In this document: piece by piece, positions 8,359 through 16,556 of the stretch
Numbering within the stretch: the first letter of the stretch is position 1
Layout: every line of letters starts with the position of its first letter
NCBI RefSeq assembly: GCF_042652645.1
Contig: NZ_JBHSGU010000005.1
Coordinates: forward strand, 605,470 to 669,469
Source of the DNA: Glaciecola siphonariae
Lineage (GTDB): Bacteria > Pseudomonadota > Gammaproteobacteria > Enterobacterales > Alteromonadaceae
Direction of reading: 5' to 3'
DNA: 64,000 bases
Notes under the pieces: model-generated
Database searches by the model: none
What the model was told of the DNA's origin: nothing
The model's input: the letters and a program-made list of their open reading frames with translations, nothing else
Program-made: the position numbers and the translations under genes

Positions 8359-10839
8359 ATGCCGCGCGTCTTTTTGAAAAAACGAAACATCTTATCGCTT
8401 GCTGTACTCAGCTGTTTGGGCTTCAGTCATTTAAGCAGCGCACAAGAAGTACAAATTGTGCAGCCGGGCGCACCCGGGCAGGCATCTCGCACTCTTAGCG
8501 CCGAAGATGCCGTGAAGATTGCAAACACCAGCTTTACCCATGACGACGTGATGTTTATGCAAAACATGATACCCCATCACGCGCAAGCTGTGGATATGGC
8601 TGTGCTTGTAGACGCGCGCACCAACAATGAAGAAATCATTGATATAGCAGGGCGCATTCAAAAATCTCAGGCCGACGAGATTGCGTTTATGAAGGACTGG
8701 CTTGAACAGCGCTCACAGGCAACCGACATCGACCATTCCATGCATATGGACCATAGCATGATGGGCATGGCAAGCCCTGAGCAAATGCAGGCCCTTGAAG
8801 ATGCAAAAGGCACTGAGTTTGACCGCTTATTTTTGCAGTTGATGATCCCTCATCATGAGGGCGCAGTGCGCATGGTTGAGGACTTGTTGGCACAAACCGG
8901 CTCTGCCTACGACCCAGTGCTATACGATTTTGTGAATGATGTCGTTAATGATCAAACCACCGAAATTAGTAGAATGGACAAGCTTCTATCTGGCCTTTCA
9001 ACCGACCCTCGTGTTGGTTTGAATGCAGGTTTAAGAGACGCACAAGAGGCATCATTAAACCTATCGTTGTTAGCATCCCTGCCCCGACCCAATGGGTTTT
9101 TTGACCCTGAAAATCCATCTAACCTGCCGCCTATTAAACCCGCTGAAGAAGATGATGAGCCCAGTTCCGATATTCAAGCGGATAGCCAATCAGATGCCCA
9201 GCAGGATACTCAAGCCACGCGCGGCGATGACGACGAAGGAGATGCAAAAACACAATGGGGAGAGCGCTGGCCACTGCTGAGTTTCTGGAATACCGATATG
9301 GCCTTTTCGCGCGATATACTTGTGGCGGGCAACTATCACGGCTTTAATATCTATAAACTCAACGACGATGGCATCCCCTTGCTCACTAGCTCGATTGTAT
9401 GTCCCGGTGGCCAAGGAGATGTATCGATTGTCGGCAACTTGCTCATTATGTCGGTGGAGCAAACCCGAGGCCGCATTGACTGTGGCCTGCAAGGGGTCAA
9501 TGAAGATGTCAGTGATGAACGATTTAGAGGGCTGCGAATTTTTGATATTTCTGACGTCCGCGCGCCAAAACAGGTAGGGCTTGTGCAAACGTGCCGGGGC
9601 TCGCATACCCACTCAGTTGTATCTGCCGACGACAAACGCATTGTAGTGTACAACTCAGGTACGGCAAGCGTGCGTGATGAAGAAGAACTGCCGGGCTGCA
9701 TTGGAGAAGTCCCTGGAGACGAGCGCACCGCGCTATTTCGTATAGATGTGATTGAAATTCCAGTAAAAGACCCGTCTAAGGCTCGTATTACCTCAAGTCC
9801 AGCGGTATTTGCCGATGATGACGGTCGCGTAGCTGGATTATGGCAAGGCGGCGATCACGGTGATGGAACCCAAGAAACTCGCCGAACCGATCAATGCCAC
9901 GATATCACCGTGTTCCCTGAGCTAAAACTAGCAGCCGGTGCCTGTTCGGGCAACGGGATAATATTGGATATTGCTAACCCGCTTAAACCCAAACGCATCG
10001 ATGAGGTGTCAGACCCTGGCTTTGCCTATTGGCACTCGGCTACGTTTAATAACGACGGCACAAAAGTATTATTTACTGATGAATGGGGTGGCGGTACACA
10101 ACCTCGCTGCCGCGCGTCAGACCCTATGAACTGGGGAGCTAACGCCTTTTACTCCATCAACGACGATAAACTTACATTTGAAAGCTACTACAAAATTGGT
10201 GCCCCGCAGTCAGAGCAAGAAAACTGCGTAGCGCACAACGGGTCTGTTGTACCGGTGCCCGGTCGCGATATTTTTGTGCAGGCGTGGTATCAAGGAGGTA
10301 TGTCTATTATTGATTTTACCGACACTGCCAACCCCATAGAGATTGCGTATTTTGATAGAGGGCCTATTCACGAAGAAAAAATGGTGATTGCAGGTTATTG
10401 GTCTACCTATTGGTACAATGGCTACATATACGGCACCGAAATTATTCGAGGACTCGACGTATTTGCTTTAAACCCCAGCGAATATTTAAGTGAAAACGAA
10501 ATCGCCGCCGCCAAGCTTGCCAATATGGGTGATACCTTCAATCCTCAGCAGCAATTCAGCGTGACGTGGCCTGTTGAACCTGTGGTAGGTTTAGCATATT
10601 TAGACCAACTCACAAGAGATGGCGGCCTAGGGCAAGAAACGATAGAAGAAACGAGCAACATGCTGAAAAAAGCGCAAGCCATGTTAGGCGCACAACAGCG
10701 TGATGCTAAGTTTTCTCGTGCCCTTAGCAAACTGGCGAAATCACTTCCGGTTAACGATGCCAAAGGCACACAGGCGAATAAGCGTGTGCGGGGCCTGCAG
10801 CAAACACTTAAAGACCTTGCTAAGCGCCTAAAGCGTTAA
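8359..10839 (+). CDS. Secreted protein with two DUF305 repeats fused to an LVIVD beta-propeller
   Basis: An 826-residue exported protein starting MPRVFLKKRN (GGAGAGG ribosome-binding site; the frame is open to 8320 but has no site there). After a Sec signal (end near SSAQ), a DUF305 ferritin-like region carries two His-rich repeats, MQNMIPHHAQAVDMAV and LQLMIPHHEGAVRMVE, with a Met/His-rich linker (DHSMHMDHSMMGM) between them that could bind copper or another metal. An acidic linker precedes an LVIVD-repeat propeller (about residues 300-720) with segments such as LRIFDISDVRAPKQVG and MSIIDFTDTANPIEIA. The C-terminal 100 residues are helical. Function is unknown; a metal-handling or surface role is inferred. 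Confidence 0.85.
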   Translation: MPRVFLKKRNILSLAVLSCLGFSHLSSAQEVQIVQPGAPGQASRTLSAEDAVKIANTSFTHDDVMFMQNMIPHHAQAVDMAVLVDARTNNEEIIDIAGRIQKSQADEIAFMKDWLEQRSQATDIDHSMHMDHSMMGMASPEQMQALEDAKGTEFDRLFLQLMIPHHEGAVRMVEDLLAQTGSAYDPVLYDFVNDVVNDQTTEISRMDKLLSGLSTDPRVGLNAGLRDAQEASLNLSLLASLPRPNGFFDPENPSNLPPIKPAEEDDEPSSDIQADSQSDAQQDTQATRGDDDEGDAKTQWGERWPLLSFWNTDMAFSRDILVAGNYHGFNIYKLNDDGIPLLTSSIVCPGGQGDVSIVGNLLIMSVEQTRGRIDCGLQGVNEDVSDERFRGLRIFDISDVRAPKQVGLVQTCRGSHTHSVVSADDKRIVVYNSGTASVRDEEELPGCIGEVPGDERTALFRIDVIEIPVKDPSKARITSSPAVFADDDGRVAGLWQGGDHGDGTQETRRTDQCHDITVFPELKLAAGACSGNGIILDIANPLKPKRIDEVSDPGFAYWHSATFNNDGTKVLFTDEWGGGTQPRCRASDPMNWGANAFYSINDDKLTFESYYKIGAPQSEQENCVAHNGSVVPVPGRDIFVQAWYQGGMSIIDFTDTANPIEIAYFDRGPIHEEKMVIAGYWSTYWYNGYIYGTEIIRGLDVFALNPSEYLSENEIAAAKLANMGDTFNPQQQFSVTWPVEPVVGLAYLDQLTRDGGLGQETIEETSNMLKKAQAMLGAQQRDAKFSRALSKLAKSLPVNDAKGTQANKRVRGLQQTLKDLAKRLKR

Positions 10840-10912
10840 GCCAATGTTAGGGATAATGTAAGAGTAATATCAGCGCAAAAACATAAGGAATGTAGGCCAT
10901 GGAAGGCGCACG

Positions 10913-12004
10913 CTACAGCAAGATGCGCTTGCCATTGTCTGCGGCAGATTTAAACGCGGCTTCCACAACATGAATATCGCGCAGACCATCAATACCCGGC
11001 ACTAATACCGGCGAGTCATTAATAATCGCTAAGGCGTCATTGTCCATTTGCAGTGTTTGTTGCATGCCCGAAATAGCCGCAAAAGTGTCGCCGTTGCTTG
11101 TTAGCCCCTTAACGCCCGAGTATTGCGACATGGGATTAAGTTCATACCATCCCTTTTCACACTCTACTCGGGCTTTATTGAAGGATTTTACGATACTCGT
11201 TCCGCAGTCAGCCTGCATCCCGTTGGCAAATTCGAGTGTAAAGTAGGTCGTTTCATCCACCTCTTTGAAAATATGCGGATGAGATTTATCGTGAGTGGCA
11301 CTTATGGCAATGGGCTCCATTTTACTTAAGTAGCGAACGCCATTGAGAGGATACACGCCCATGTCATACATTGCGCCGCCGCCCATATCCTTTTTCATGC
11401 GCCAGTAATCTTCAGGAAAGCCATTTCCTGCATAACCTGCCCGAGCGTAAAGCGATTGCATTTGCCCAAATGGTTTTGACGCGGCATATTGACCAAAGCG
11501 AATGGTATTTGGCTCATGCTGCATTCTATAGCCAATCGATAGCTTCACCTTATTTTTATTACACGCATCAATGATTCGTTGGCACTGGTCAACGTTCATC
11601 GCCATAGGCTTTTCGCACCAAACATGTTTGCCCGCGTTTGCTGCAATTAAGGAGTATTTCATATGCACGCCAGTGGGCGTTACGATATACATTACATCGA
11701 TATCAGGGTTGTTGGCGGCTTCATGCATGGTGTCATAAGAATATACGTTCTTGTCTGCGATGCCGTACTTTTCTTGCCACTTAGGCACCTTGCGAGGCGT
11801 GCCGGTTACGATGCCCTTTAACTCGCAGTGTTTTGCGGCCATAAGGGCCGGCGCCAATATGCTCTCACTATAGTTACCCAAGCCCACAAGGGCCACGCCT
11901 ACTTTACGACCGCTTTGTGCATACAAAGATGAACTGCCCAATGCGCTCAAGGCAATCATTGACGATGTGTACTTTAAAAATTGACGGCGGTTAACTGACG
12001 GCAT
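10913..12004 (-). CDS. Gfo/Idh/MocA oxidoreductase with Tat signal
   Basis: A 363-residue NAD(P)-dependent oxidoreductase. The N-terminus has a twin-arginine signal (NRRQFLKYTSS) and a hydrophobic stretch, then a Rossmann fold (VGVALVGLGNYSESILAPAL) and the family motif CEKPMAMN, with the central domain containing GAMYDMGVYPLN. This resembles periplasmic glucose-fructose oxidoreductase, which is exported with bound cofactor. The ATG at 12004 is favoured over the GTG at 12010 because AGGAG lies just upstream. Possible partners in sugar oxidation are the exported TIM-barrel protein (13635), ThuA-like protein (28885) and GMC dehydrogenase (35590). The substrate is unknown. Confidence 0.9.
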   Translation of the reverse strand: MPSVNRRQFLKYTSSMIALSALGSSSLYAQSGRKVGVALVGLGNYSESILAPALMAAKHCELKGIVTGTPRKVPKWQEKYGIADKNVYSYDTMHEAANNPDIDVMYIVTPTGVHMKYSLIAANAGKHVWCEKPMAMNVDQCQRIIDACNKNKVKLSIGYRMQHEPNTIRFGQYAASKPFGQMQSLYARAGYAGNGFPEDYWRMKKDMGGGAMYDMGVYPLNGVRYLSKMEPIAISATHDKSHPHIFKEVDETTYFTLEFANGMQADCGTSIVKSFNKARVECEKGWYELNPMSQYSGVKGLTSNGDTFAAISGMQQTLQMDNDALAIINDSPVLVPGIDGLRDIHVVEAAFKSAADNGKRILL

Positions 12005-12071
12005 AGCCACTCCTAATTTATTTAAGTAATGTTCGCTTATTTAAAGGTGCTCAGTAATTCATCCACTCAAG

Positions 12072-12551
12072 TTAGTCACTCAAGGTCGTGTTCTTTGCAA
12101 GCGTATATGCATCTGTTCCATAGAGCGGAACAGTCGATAGGCTATGCTTAAAAGAGCCTGACGTTTCTTTAGTAGAGTACGACACATACATGAGCGTTTG
12201 AGACTTTGCGTCGTAAATTCTGCGCACCTTCATGTTCTTAAAAAAGATACTTTTTGATTTCTTAAACACGACCTCACCCGATGGCGATTTATCTATATCG
12301 GTAAACATATCTGCGGTAATTGGTCCGGTTTGACGGCAAGCGATTGAGCTATCTGAGGGGTCGGCTAGATCGAGGTTGGCCTCAATACTTGAAATATGGC
12401 AGGTTACTCCACTTATCAGCGGGTCTTGTAAAGCATCTATTTTAATATCTTTAGTGGTGAACAGTCCTAGCGACACATCCCCAACCTCTTGGTCAGAGCA
12501 AGCCATTAGGATGCTGCAAAAAACAATACAAATACCAAGCTTTTTCATCAT
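12072..12551 (-). CDS. creA: CreA-family lipoprotein
   Basis: A 159-residue protein of the CreA family. Conserved segments are ISGVTCHIS, SIACRQTGPI, VFKKSKSIFFKNMKVRRIYD and LMYVSYSTK. The signal ends in a lipobox (LMAC), unlike some homologues that are simply secreted. CreA is named for its place in the E. coli creABCD locus; its biochemical role is unknown and no creBCD is seen here. Two adjacent ATGs (12551 and 12548) can start it; GGAGTA spacing slightly favours the second. Confidence 0.88.
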   Translation of the reverse strand: MMKKLGICIVFCSILMACSDQEVGDVSLGLFTTKDIKIDALQDPLISGVTCHISSIEANLDLADPSDSSIACRQTGPITADMFTDIDKSPSGEVVFKKSKSIFFKNMKVRRIYDAKSQTLMYVSYSTKETSGSFKHSLSTVPLYGTDAYTLAKNTTLSD

Positions 12552-12700
12552 TACTCCATTTAATGTTCAGGCTCGCTCGCATAGCGCGAACGTTGTTTAG
12601 TACGATACGCTAACGCTATTAGCTGTCAATTAATGCGGCGCGTTTCAAATCGATACCCGCGTTCATCTTTTATCCTTGAGCTTTACGCGTTCAGCGATAA

Positions 12701-12728
12701 GCGTTAAGCGTTAAGCGTTAAGCGTTAA
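12701..12728. repeat. Tandem heptamer GCGTTAA, four copies
   Basis: Four perfect copies of GCGTTAA lie back to back in the gap between creA and the DUF3592 gene, preceded by diverged units (GCGATAA, GCGTTCA). Such a short array may vary in length by slipped-strand replication. It lies about 150 bp upstream of creA, so it could affect creA expression; this is speculative. Confidence 0.85.
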
Positions 12729-12738
12729 AAATTACACC

Positions 12739-13200
12739 TCAAGAATGAAGCGATTCAAAGTAGGCAGCTAAACAGACAGCAATACCTACGGTCATTCCAA
12801 TCGTGGCCAGAATCACTTCTGCATTTCTGCTTCGCCCGCCGTCGCCCAATTTAAGCACCGATTCACCGGGCTGATTAGGCTTATAATAAATTTTTACAAG
12901 CTCGCCAGTTGGGAATTCTTCTGCCAAGGCAAGGGCTTCTTCTTTTTGTGACACGGTATAAAACGTCACTAAGTTGTTGGTATATCGTTGACCATTTATT
13001 TTATATTCGTATTCAGCCCAAAAATGCCAACTCGGGCTTGTTGATACGGGCTGTTTGGCCTCACTGCTCAATATTCTTCCAAATACGCTTGGCCAGCTTT
13101 GACTGCTTTCAATCATGCGCCGATGCTTGAACTTCACTGCAAGCAAATATGCCGAAATAACAATAAAAAACATTCCCCCAAAAAACTGAACATTCATCAT
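12739..13200 (-). CDS. DUF3592 membrane protein
   Basis: A 153-residue protein with an N-terminal membrane segment (about residues 5-22) and a C-terminal one (about 128-147). Between them is an extracytoplasmic DUF3592-type region with the features AEYEYKINGQRYTN and VKIYYKPNQPGESVL. Function is unknown. An AGGAG ribosome-binding site lies upstream of two adjacent start codons. Two heptamer-repeat-rich intergenic bases separate it from creA. Confidence 0.8.
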   Translation of the reverse strand: MMNVQFFGGMFFIVISAYLLAVKFKHRRMIESSQSWPSVFGRILSSEAKQPVSTSPSWHFWAEYEYKINGQRYTNNLVTFYTVSQKEEALALAEEFPTGELVKIYYKPNQPGESVLKLGDGGRSRNAEVILATIGMTVGIAVCLAAYFESLHS

Positions 13201-13341
13201 TAAGTAAGCTCCTTTTTACATTTTTTTGTTTATCAAAACACAAACGCTGGGCTCACGCCAAGAAATTTACTCACTCTTTAGTCGCTTGAATGCACTTCGC
13301 ATCTGACATACTCTGTAGAGGAGTTAATTAGGCAATATGCA

Positions 13342-13602
13342 ATGAAAAAAATAAAAAATGAAAATGCTCTTTTAAAAAAAGCGATTGAGGTGGCCGAACG
13401 CTATGCAAAAGGCAGAGGCTACAAAGGCTTTTCAGCTACCGACTCAGCAAAACAAAAAGTCGAAAGCCTGTACAGACTATTGGTTCACGACAAACTTATC
13501 ACTCCACTTCCTGAGCATAAAGAAGACCTCGCCAGCCTTAAACATCGCCTGGTAGTTTGGATTATGAATCAATTGCCAGATGATCATGAATTACTCAAAT
13601 AA
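13342..13602 (+). CDS. Small cytoplasmic protein, DUF5062-like
   Basis: An 86-residue protein starting MKKIKNENALLKKAIEVAER. It is rich in charged helices, has no membrane segment or signal, and resembles the small DUF5062 family seen in Vibrio and Alteromonadales; that family call is from memory of its pattern and is moderate. It lies 32 bp upstream of the TIM-barrel lipoprotein in the same direction. Function unknown. Confidence 0.7.
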   Translation: MKKIKNENALLKKAIEVAERYAKGRGYKGFSATDSAKQKVESLYRLLVHDKLITPLPEHKEDLASLKHRLVVWIMNQLPDDHELLK

Positions 13603-13634
13603 GCTCAAAAAACAAGCGCACATAGGGAAGTAAG

Positions 13635-14576
13635 ATGAATCGACGTTTATTTTTAAAACGGGGCGCATGCATGAGCGCTGCTGCTGTTCTCGCTGGATGC
13701 GGCAAAGCGCCGGTTATGCAATCAGATACACACACGCAAGCCGCATCAACGCAATCTGCCTTAAAAAAACCGCTAGTTGGCACGCATATATGGGTTTACG
13801 CCAAGCACCAACCTAATTACGACGTGTCTAATATACTGCCAAAGATATGGGCCGATGTTCAGTATGCTGGCATTGATGCAGTTGAGTTGATGGAGCAACC
13901 GCTGCGCCGTGAAGATAAAACAAATGAAATTGCTGCGTTAATTGACCAACACAATGTAGCGCTTATTGGCACCTCTTACGGCGCCAACTTTTGGAACAGC
14001 GCCGACACTAATAAAATATATGAAGACCTCGACAACATTAGCCAAAATTTACAGACGCTAAACGCACGCACACTTGGCATCTCCGTAGGCCGGGCGCCAG
14101 AGGGAAGACTCAAAACCGACAGTGAGTTTGACGTACAGGCCGACCTGATACGCAGATTAGTCAAGCTTACCGACGAGCGTGGCATTGTGCTTAATTTGCA
14201 TAACCACACCTACGAGGTAGAAAACGACCTACATGACTTAAGCGGCACGCTCTCCCGTATACCCAGCGTAAAGCTCGGCCCAGATTTAAACTGGCTAAAG
14301 CGCGCAGGTATCGACCCCATATGGTTTTTAAAGAGCTTCAAAGACAATATTGTGTTTATGCACCTAAGAGATGAATACAAGAACGGTAGCTGGTCAGAGT
14401 CTTTAGGAGAAGGCGACGTTGATTTTGAGGCTATTGCAAATACCTTGTCTGACATAGCATACACGGGCGATATCATAATAGAACTTGCGCATGAGGACGG
14501 CTTTACGCCCACTCGCCCTATTAAAGAAAGTTTGCGAATGAGCCGCGCTATGGTCAGGCAAAAGTTTAAGGTGTAG
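13635..14576 (+). CDS. Tat-exported sugar isomerase/epimerase-like TIM-barrel lipoprotein
   Basis: A 313-residue protein with an N-terminal RRLFLKRG twin-arginine motif and a lipobox (LAGC), so it should be exported folded and lipid-anchored. The mature part is an AP-endonuclease-2/xylose-isomerase-like TIM barrel: LNLHNHTYE, KLGPDLNWL, VFMHLRDE and IIIELAHEDG contribute the His, Asp and Glu residues that bind a divalent metal in this fold. Exported members are often found with Gfo/Idh/MocA and GMC proteins in sugar oxidation pathways. The substrate is unknown. A good AGGGAAG ribosome-binding site is present. Confidence 0.85.
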   Translation: MNRRLFLKRGACMSAAAVLAGCGKAPVMQSDTHTQAASTQSALKKPLVGTHIWVYAKHQPNYDVSNILPKIWADVQYAGIDAVELMEQPLRREDKTNEIAALIDQHNVALIGTSYGANFWNSADTNKIYEDLDNISQNLQTLNARTLGISVGRAPEGRLKTDSEFDVQADLIRRLVKLTDERGIVLNLHNHTYEVENDLHDLSGTLSRIPSVKLGPDLNWLKRAGIDPIWFLKSFKDNIVFMHLRDEYKNGSWSESLGEGDVDFEAIANTLSDIAYTGDIIIELAHEDGFTPTRPIKESLRMSRAMVRQKFKV

Positions 14577-14614
14577 CATAGCGCCTCACCTTAAATCAGA
14601 GGCATCTAAAACTA

Positions 14615-16513
14615 ATGCGCTTTTCATTTTATTCATTATTTGCCGCAGTGCTAATTTTAGCAGGCTGCTCCGACGCACCTCACCGTGACAAAACAAATCA
14701 AAACGCTCAAACCTCAACGCAAAAAAGCGAGCTTAAAGTGGGTCAAGACTACCATTCCTTTGCTAATGCCGACGAAGTGCTTGTGCGCCATATCACACTT
14801 GATTTGCGAGCAGACTTTGCCGCTAAGCAGTTAATCGGTACAGCGATACTCGATATTGAGCGCATAAGCCCAAATGCCTCTAAGCTTGTGCTCGATACCC
14901 GCGACTTAACAATCGAAAATGTTAGCTCAAACGAGCAGGCTCTTGATTTTACCCTTGGGCTGGCTGACGCAGAATTAGGCGCGCCATTGACCATTTCGCT
15001 CCTCGAAGGCGTGTCGCAAGTTAAAATTGAATATGCTACTTCGCCTGAGGCTTCTGGCGTGCAGTGGTTAACGCCCTTACAAACGGCTGGGAAACGCCAC
15101 CCCTTTTTATTTACTCAAGCGCAAGCGGTTCACGCACGTAGCTTTATTCCACTACAAGACTCGCCGCAGGTGAGAGTGACTTATGATGCAACAATCCGTA
15201 CGCCAAAGCAGCTATTAGCCGTTATGAGCGCCGCAAACGACCCCAATACGAAAAGAGACGGTATTTATGAATTCAGTATGCCCCAAGCTATCCCCTCTTA
15301 TCTGATTGCGCTGGCAATAGGAGACCTTGAATTTAAAGCCATGGGCGAGCGCACTGGCGTATATGCTGAGGCTGAACTGCTAGACGCCGCCGCGAAAGAG
15401 TTTGAAGACACCGAAAGTATGCTTATAGCCACTGAGCAAAAATACGGACCTTATGGTTGGGATAGATACGACCTTCTCATTTTACCGCCATCCTTCCCTT
15501 TTGGCGGTATGGAAAATCCGCGTTTGTCTTTTATTACGCCCACAGTTATTGCCGGCGACAAAAGTCTTGTGTCGTTAATTGCCCATGAATTAGCGCATAG
15601 CTGGTCGGGCAATACGGTAAGCAACGCAACGTGGCGCGATCTGTGGTTAAACGAAGGCTTTACCACGTACCTTACCTATAGGATCATGGAAATGATATAC
15701 GGCACAGACCGATACAACATGGAAGCCGTTTTAGGGTATCAAGATTTACAGGCAGACATTGCATCGCTTCCCGCTAACGACCAAATCATGGCAATTGATC
15801 TACGGGGTCGCAATCCGGATGATGTGTTTTCAAATATTCCCTATGAAAAAGGCGCACTCTTTTTACGCGAACTAGAGCAAAAAGTAGGAAGAGACAACTT
15901 TGACGCGTTTTTGCTCGATTACTTTCAAGCCTTTTCGTTTAAAAGCATTACTACCGACGAATTTATCGCTTATTTAGACAAAACGCTTTTGCAAGACTAT
16001 GCAAACAAACTGTCGAAAACACGTATTGAACAATGGATATTTGAACCGGGTATTCCTGAGGGCGCTCCGGTGCCAGAATCGAATGCTTTTCTGCAAATCG
16101 ACCAAGCGCGAGCAGGCTTTTTAAGCGCGCAAATACCCGCTGCGAGTATTCAAACTGCCGATTGGACGGTGCATGAATGGCTGTACTTTTTGAACAATTT
16201 ACCTGAGAAATTAAGCGAAGAACAACTTCAACAGCTAGATAGTGCATTTAAGCTCACCGAATCACCTAATAACGAAATTGCCCATAGTTGGCTAATGATT
16301 GCTGTCGCAAATGAATATAAACCTGCGTATGACAGACTATATGAATATTTGGTATCCATTGGGCGCAACAAACTTGTGAAGCCGCTATACAAAGCGCTGT
16401 CACAAACTAGTGAAGGCAAAGCATTCGCTAAACGTGCCTTTGAGCAAGCAAAACCTGGTTATCACCCGTTAACAATAAGAGCAAACGAAGGCTTTGTAGA
16501 GGGGCTCGAATAG
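14615..16513 (+). CDS. M1-family aminopeptidase lipoprotein (leukotriene-A4-hydrolase-like)
   Basis: A 632-residue zinc aminopeptidase with a lipoprotein signal (LAGC, Cys18). The substrate-binding motif GGMEN appears around residue 298. The zinc site HELAH is at residues 324-328 with the third ligand Glu347 in WLNEGFTTYL. A C-terminal helical domain (about 490-630) matches leukotriene A4 hydrolase/aminopeptidase B-like members. It probably trims peptides in the periplasm or at the outer surface. It follows the TIM-barrel gene by 38 bp and may be co-transcribed. A strong terminator follows. Confidence 0.93.
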   Translation: MRFSFYSLFAAVLILAGCSDAPHRDKTNQNAQTSTQKSELKVGQDYHSFANADEVLVRHITLDLRADFAAKQLIGTAILDIERISPNASKLVLDTRDLTIENVSSNEQALDFTLGLADAELGAPLTISLLEGVSQVKIEYATSPEASGVQWLTPLQTAGKRHPFLFTQAQAVHARSFIPLQDSPQVRVTYDATIRTPKQLLAVMSAANDPNTKRDGIYEFSMPQAIPSYLIALAIGDLEFKAMGERTGVYAEAELLDAAAKEFEDTESMLIATEQKYGPYGWDRYDLLILPPSFPFGGMENPRLSFITPTVIAGDKSLVSLIAHELAHSWSGNTVSNATWRDLWLNEGFTTYLTYRIMEMIYGTDRYNMEAVLGYQDLQADIASLPANDQIMAIDLRGRNPDDVFSNIPYEKGALFLRELEQKVGRDNFDAFLLDYFQAFSFKSITTDEFIAYLDKTLLQDYANKLSKTRIEQWIFEPGIPEGAPVPESNAFLQIDQARAGFLSAQIPAASIQTADWTVHEWLYFLNNLPEKLSEEQLQQLDSAFKLTESPNNEIAHSWLMIAVANEYKPAYDRLYEYLVSIGRNKLVKPLYKALSQTSEGKAFAKRAFEQAKPGYHPLTIRANEGFVEGLE

Positions 16514-16528
16514 AGAGTTGAGTAACTT

Positions 16529-16556
16529 GGGGCGGTATTTTAACCGCCCCATTTGT
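16529..16556 (+). terminator. Rho-independent terminator after the M1 aminopeptidase
   Basis: An 8-bp GC-rich stem GGGGCGGT / ACCGCCCC (16529-16536 with 16543-16550) is followed by ATTTGTTT on the plus strand. The hairpin overlaps the last codons of the convergent cytochrome gene, whose stop is at 16540-16542. Confidence 0.75.

Noticed and set aside
12701..12728. GCGTTAA repeats as an origin or iteron array
   Set aside because: Only four heptamers and no replication gene nearby; a simple tandem repeat is more likely.
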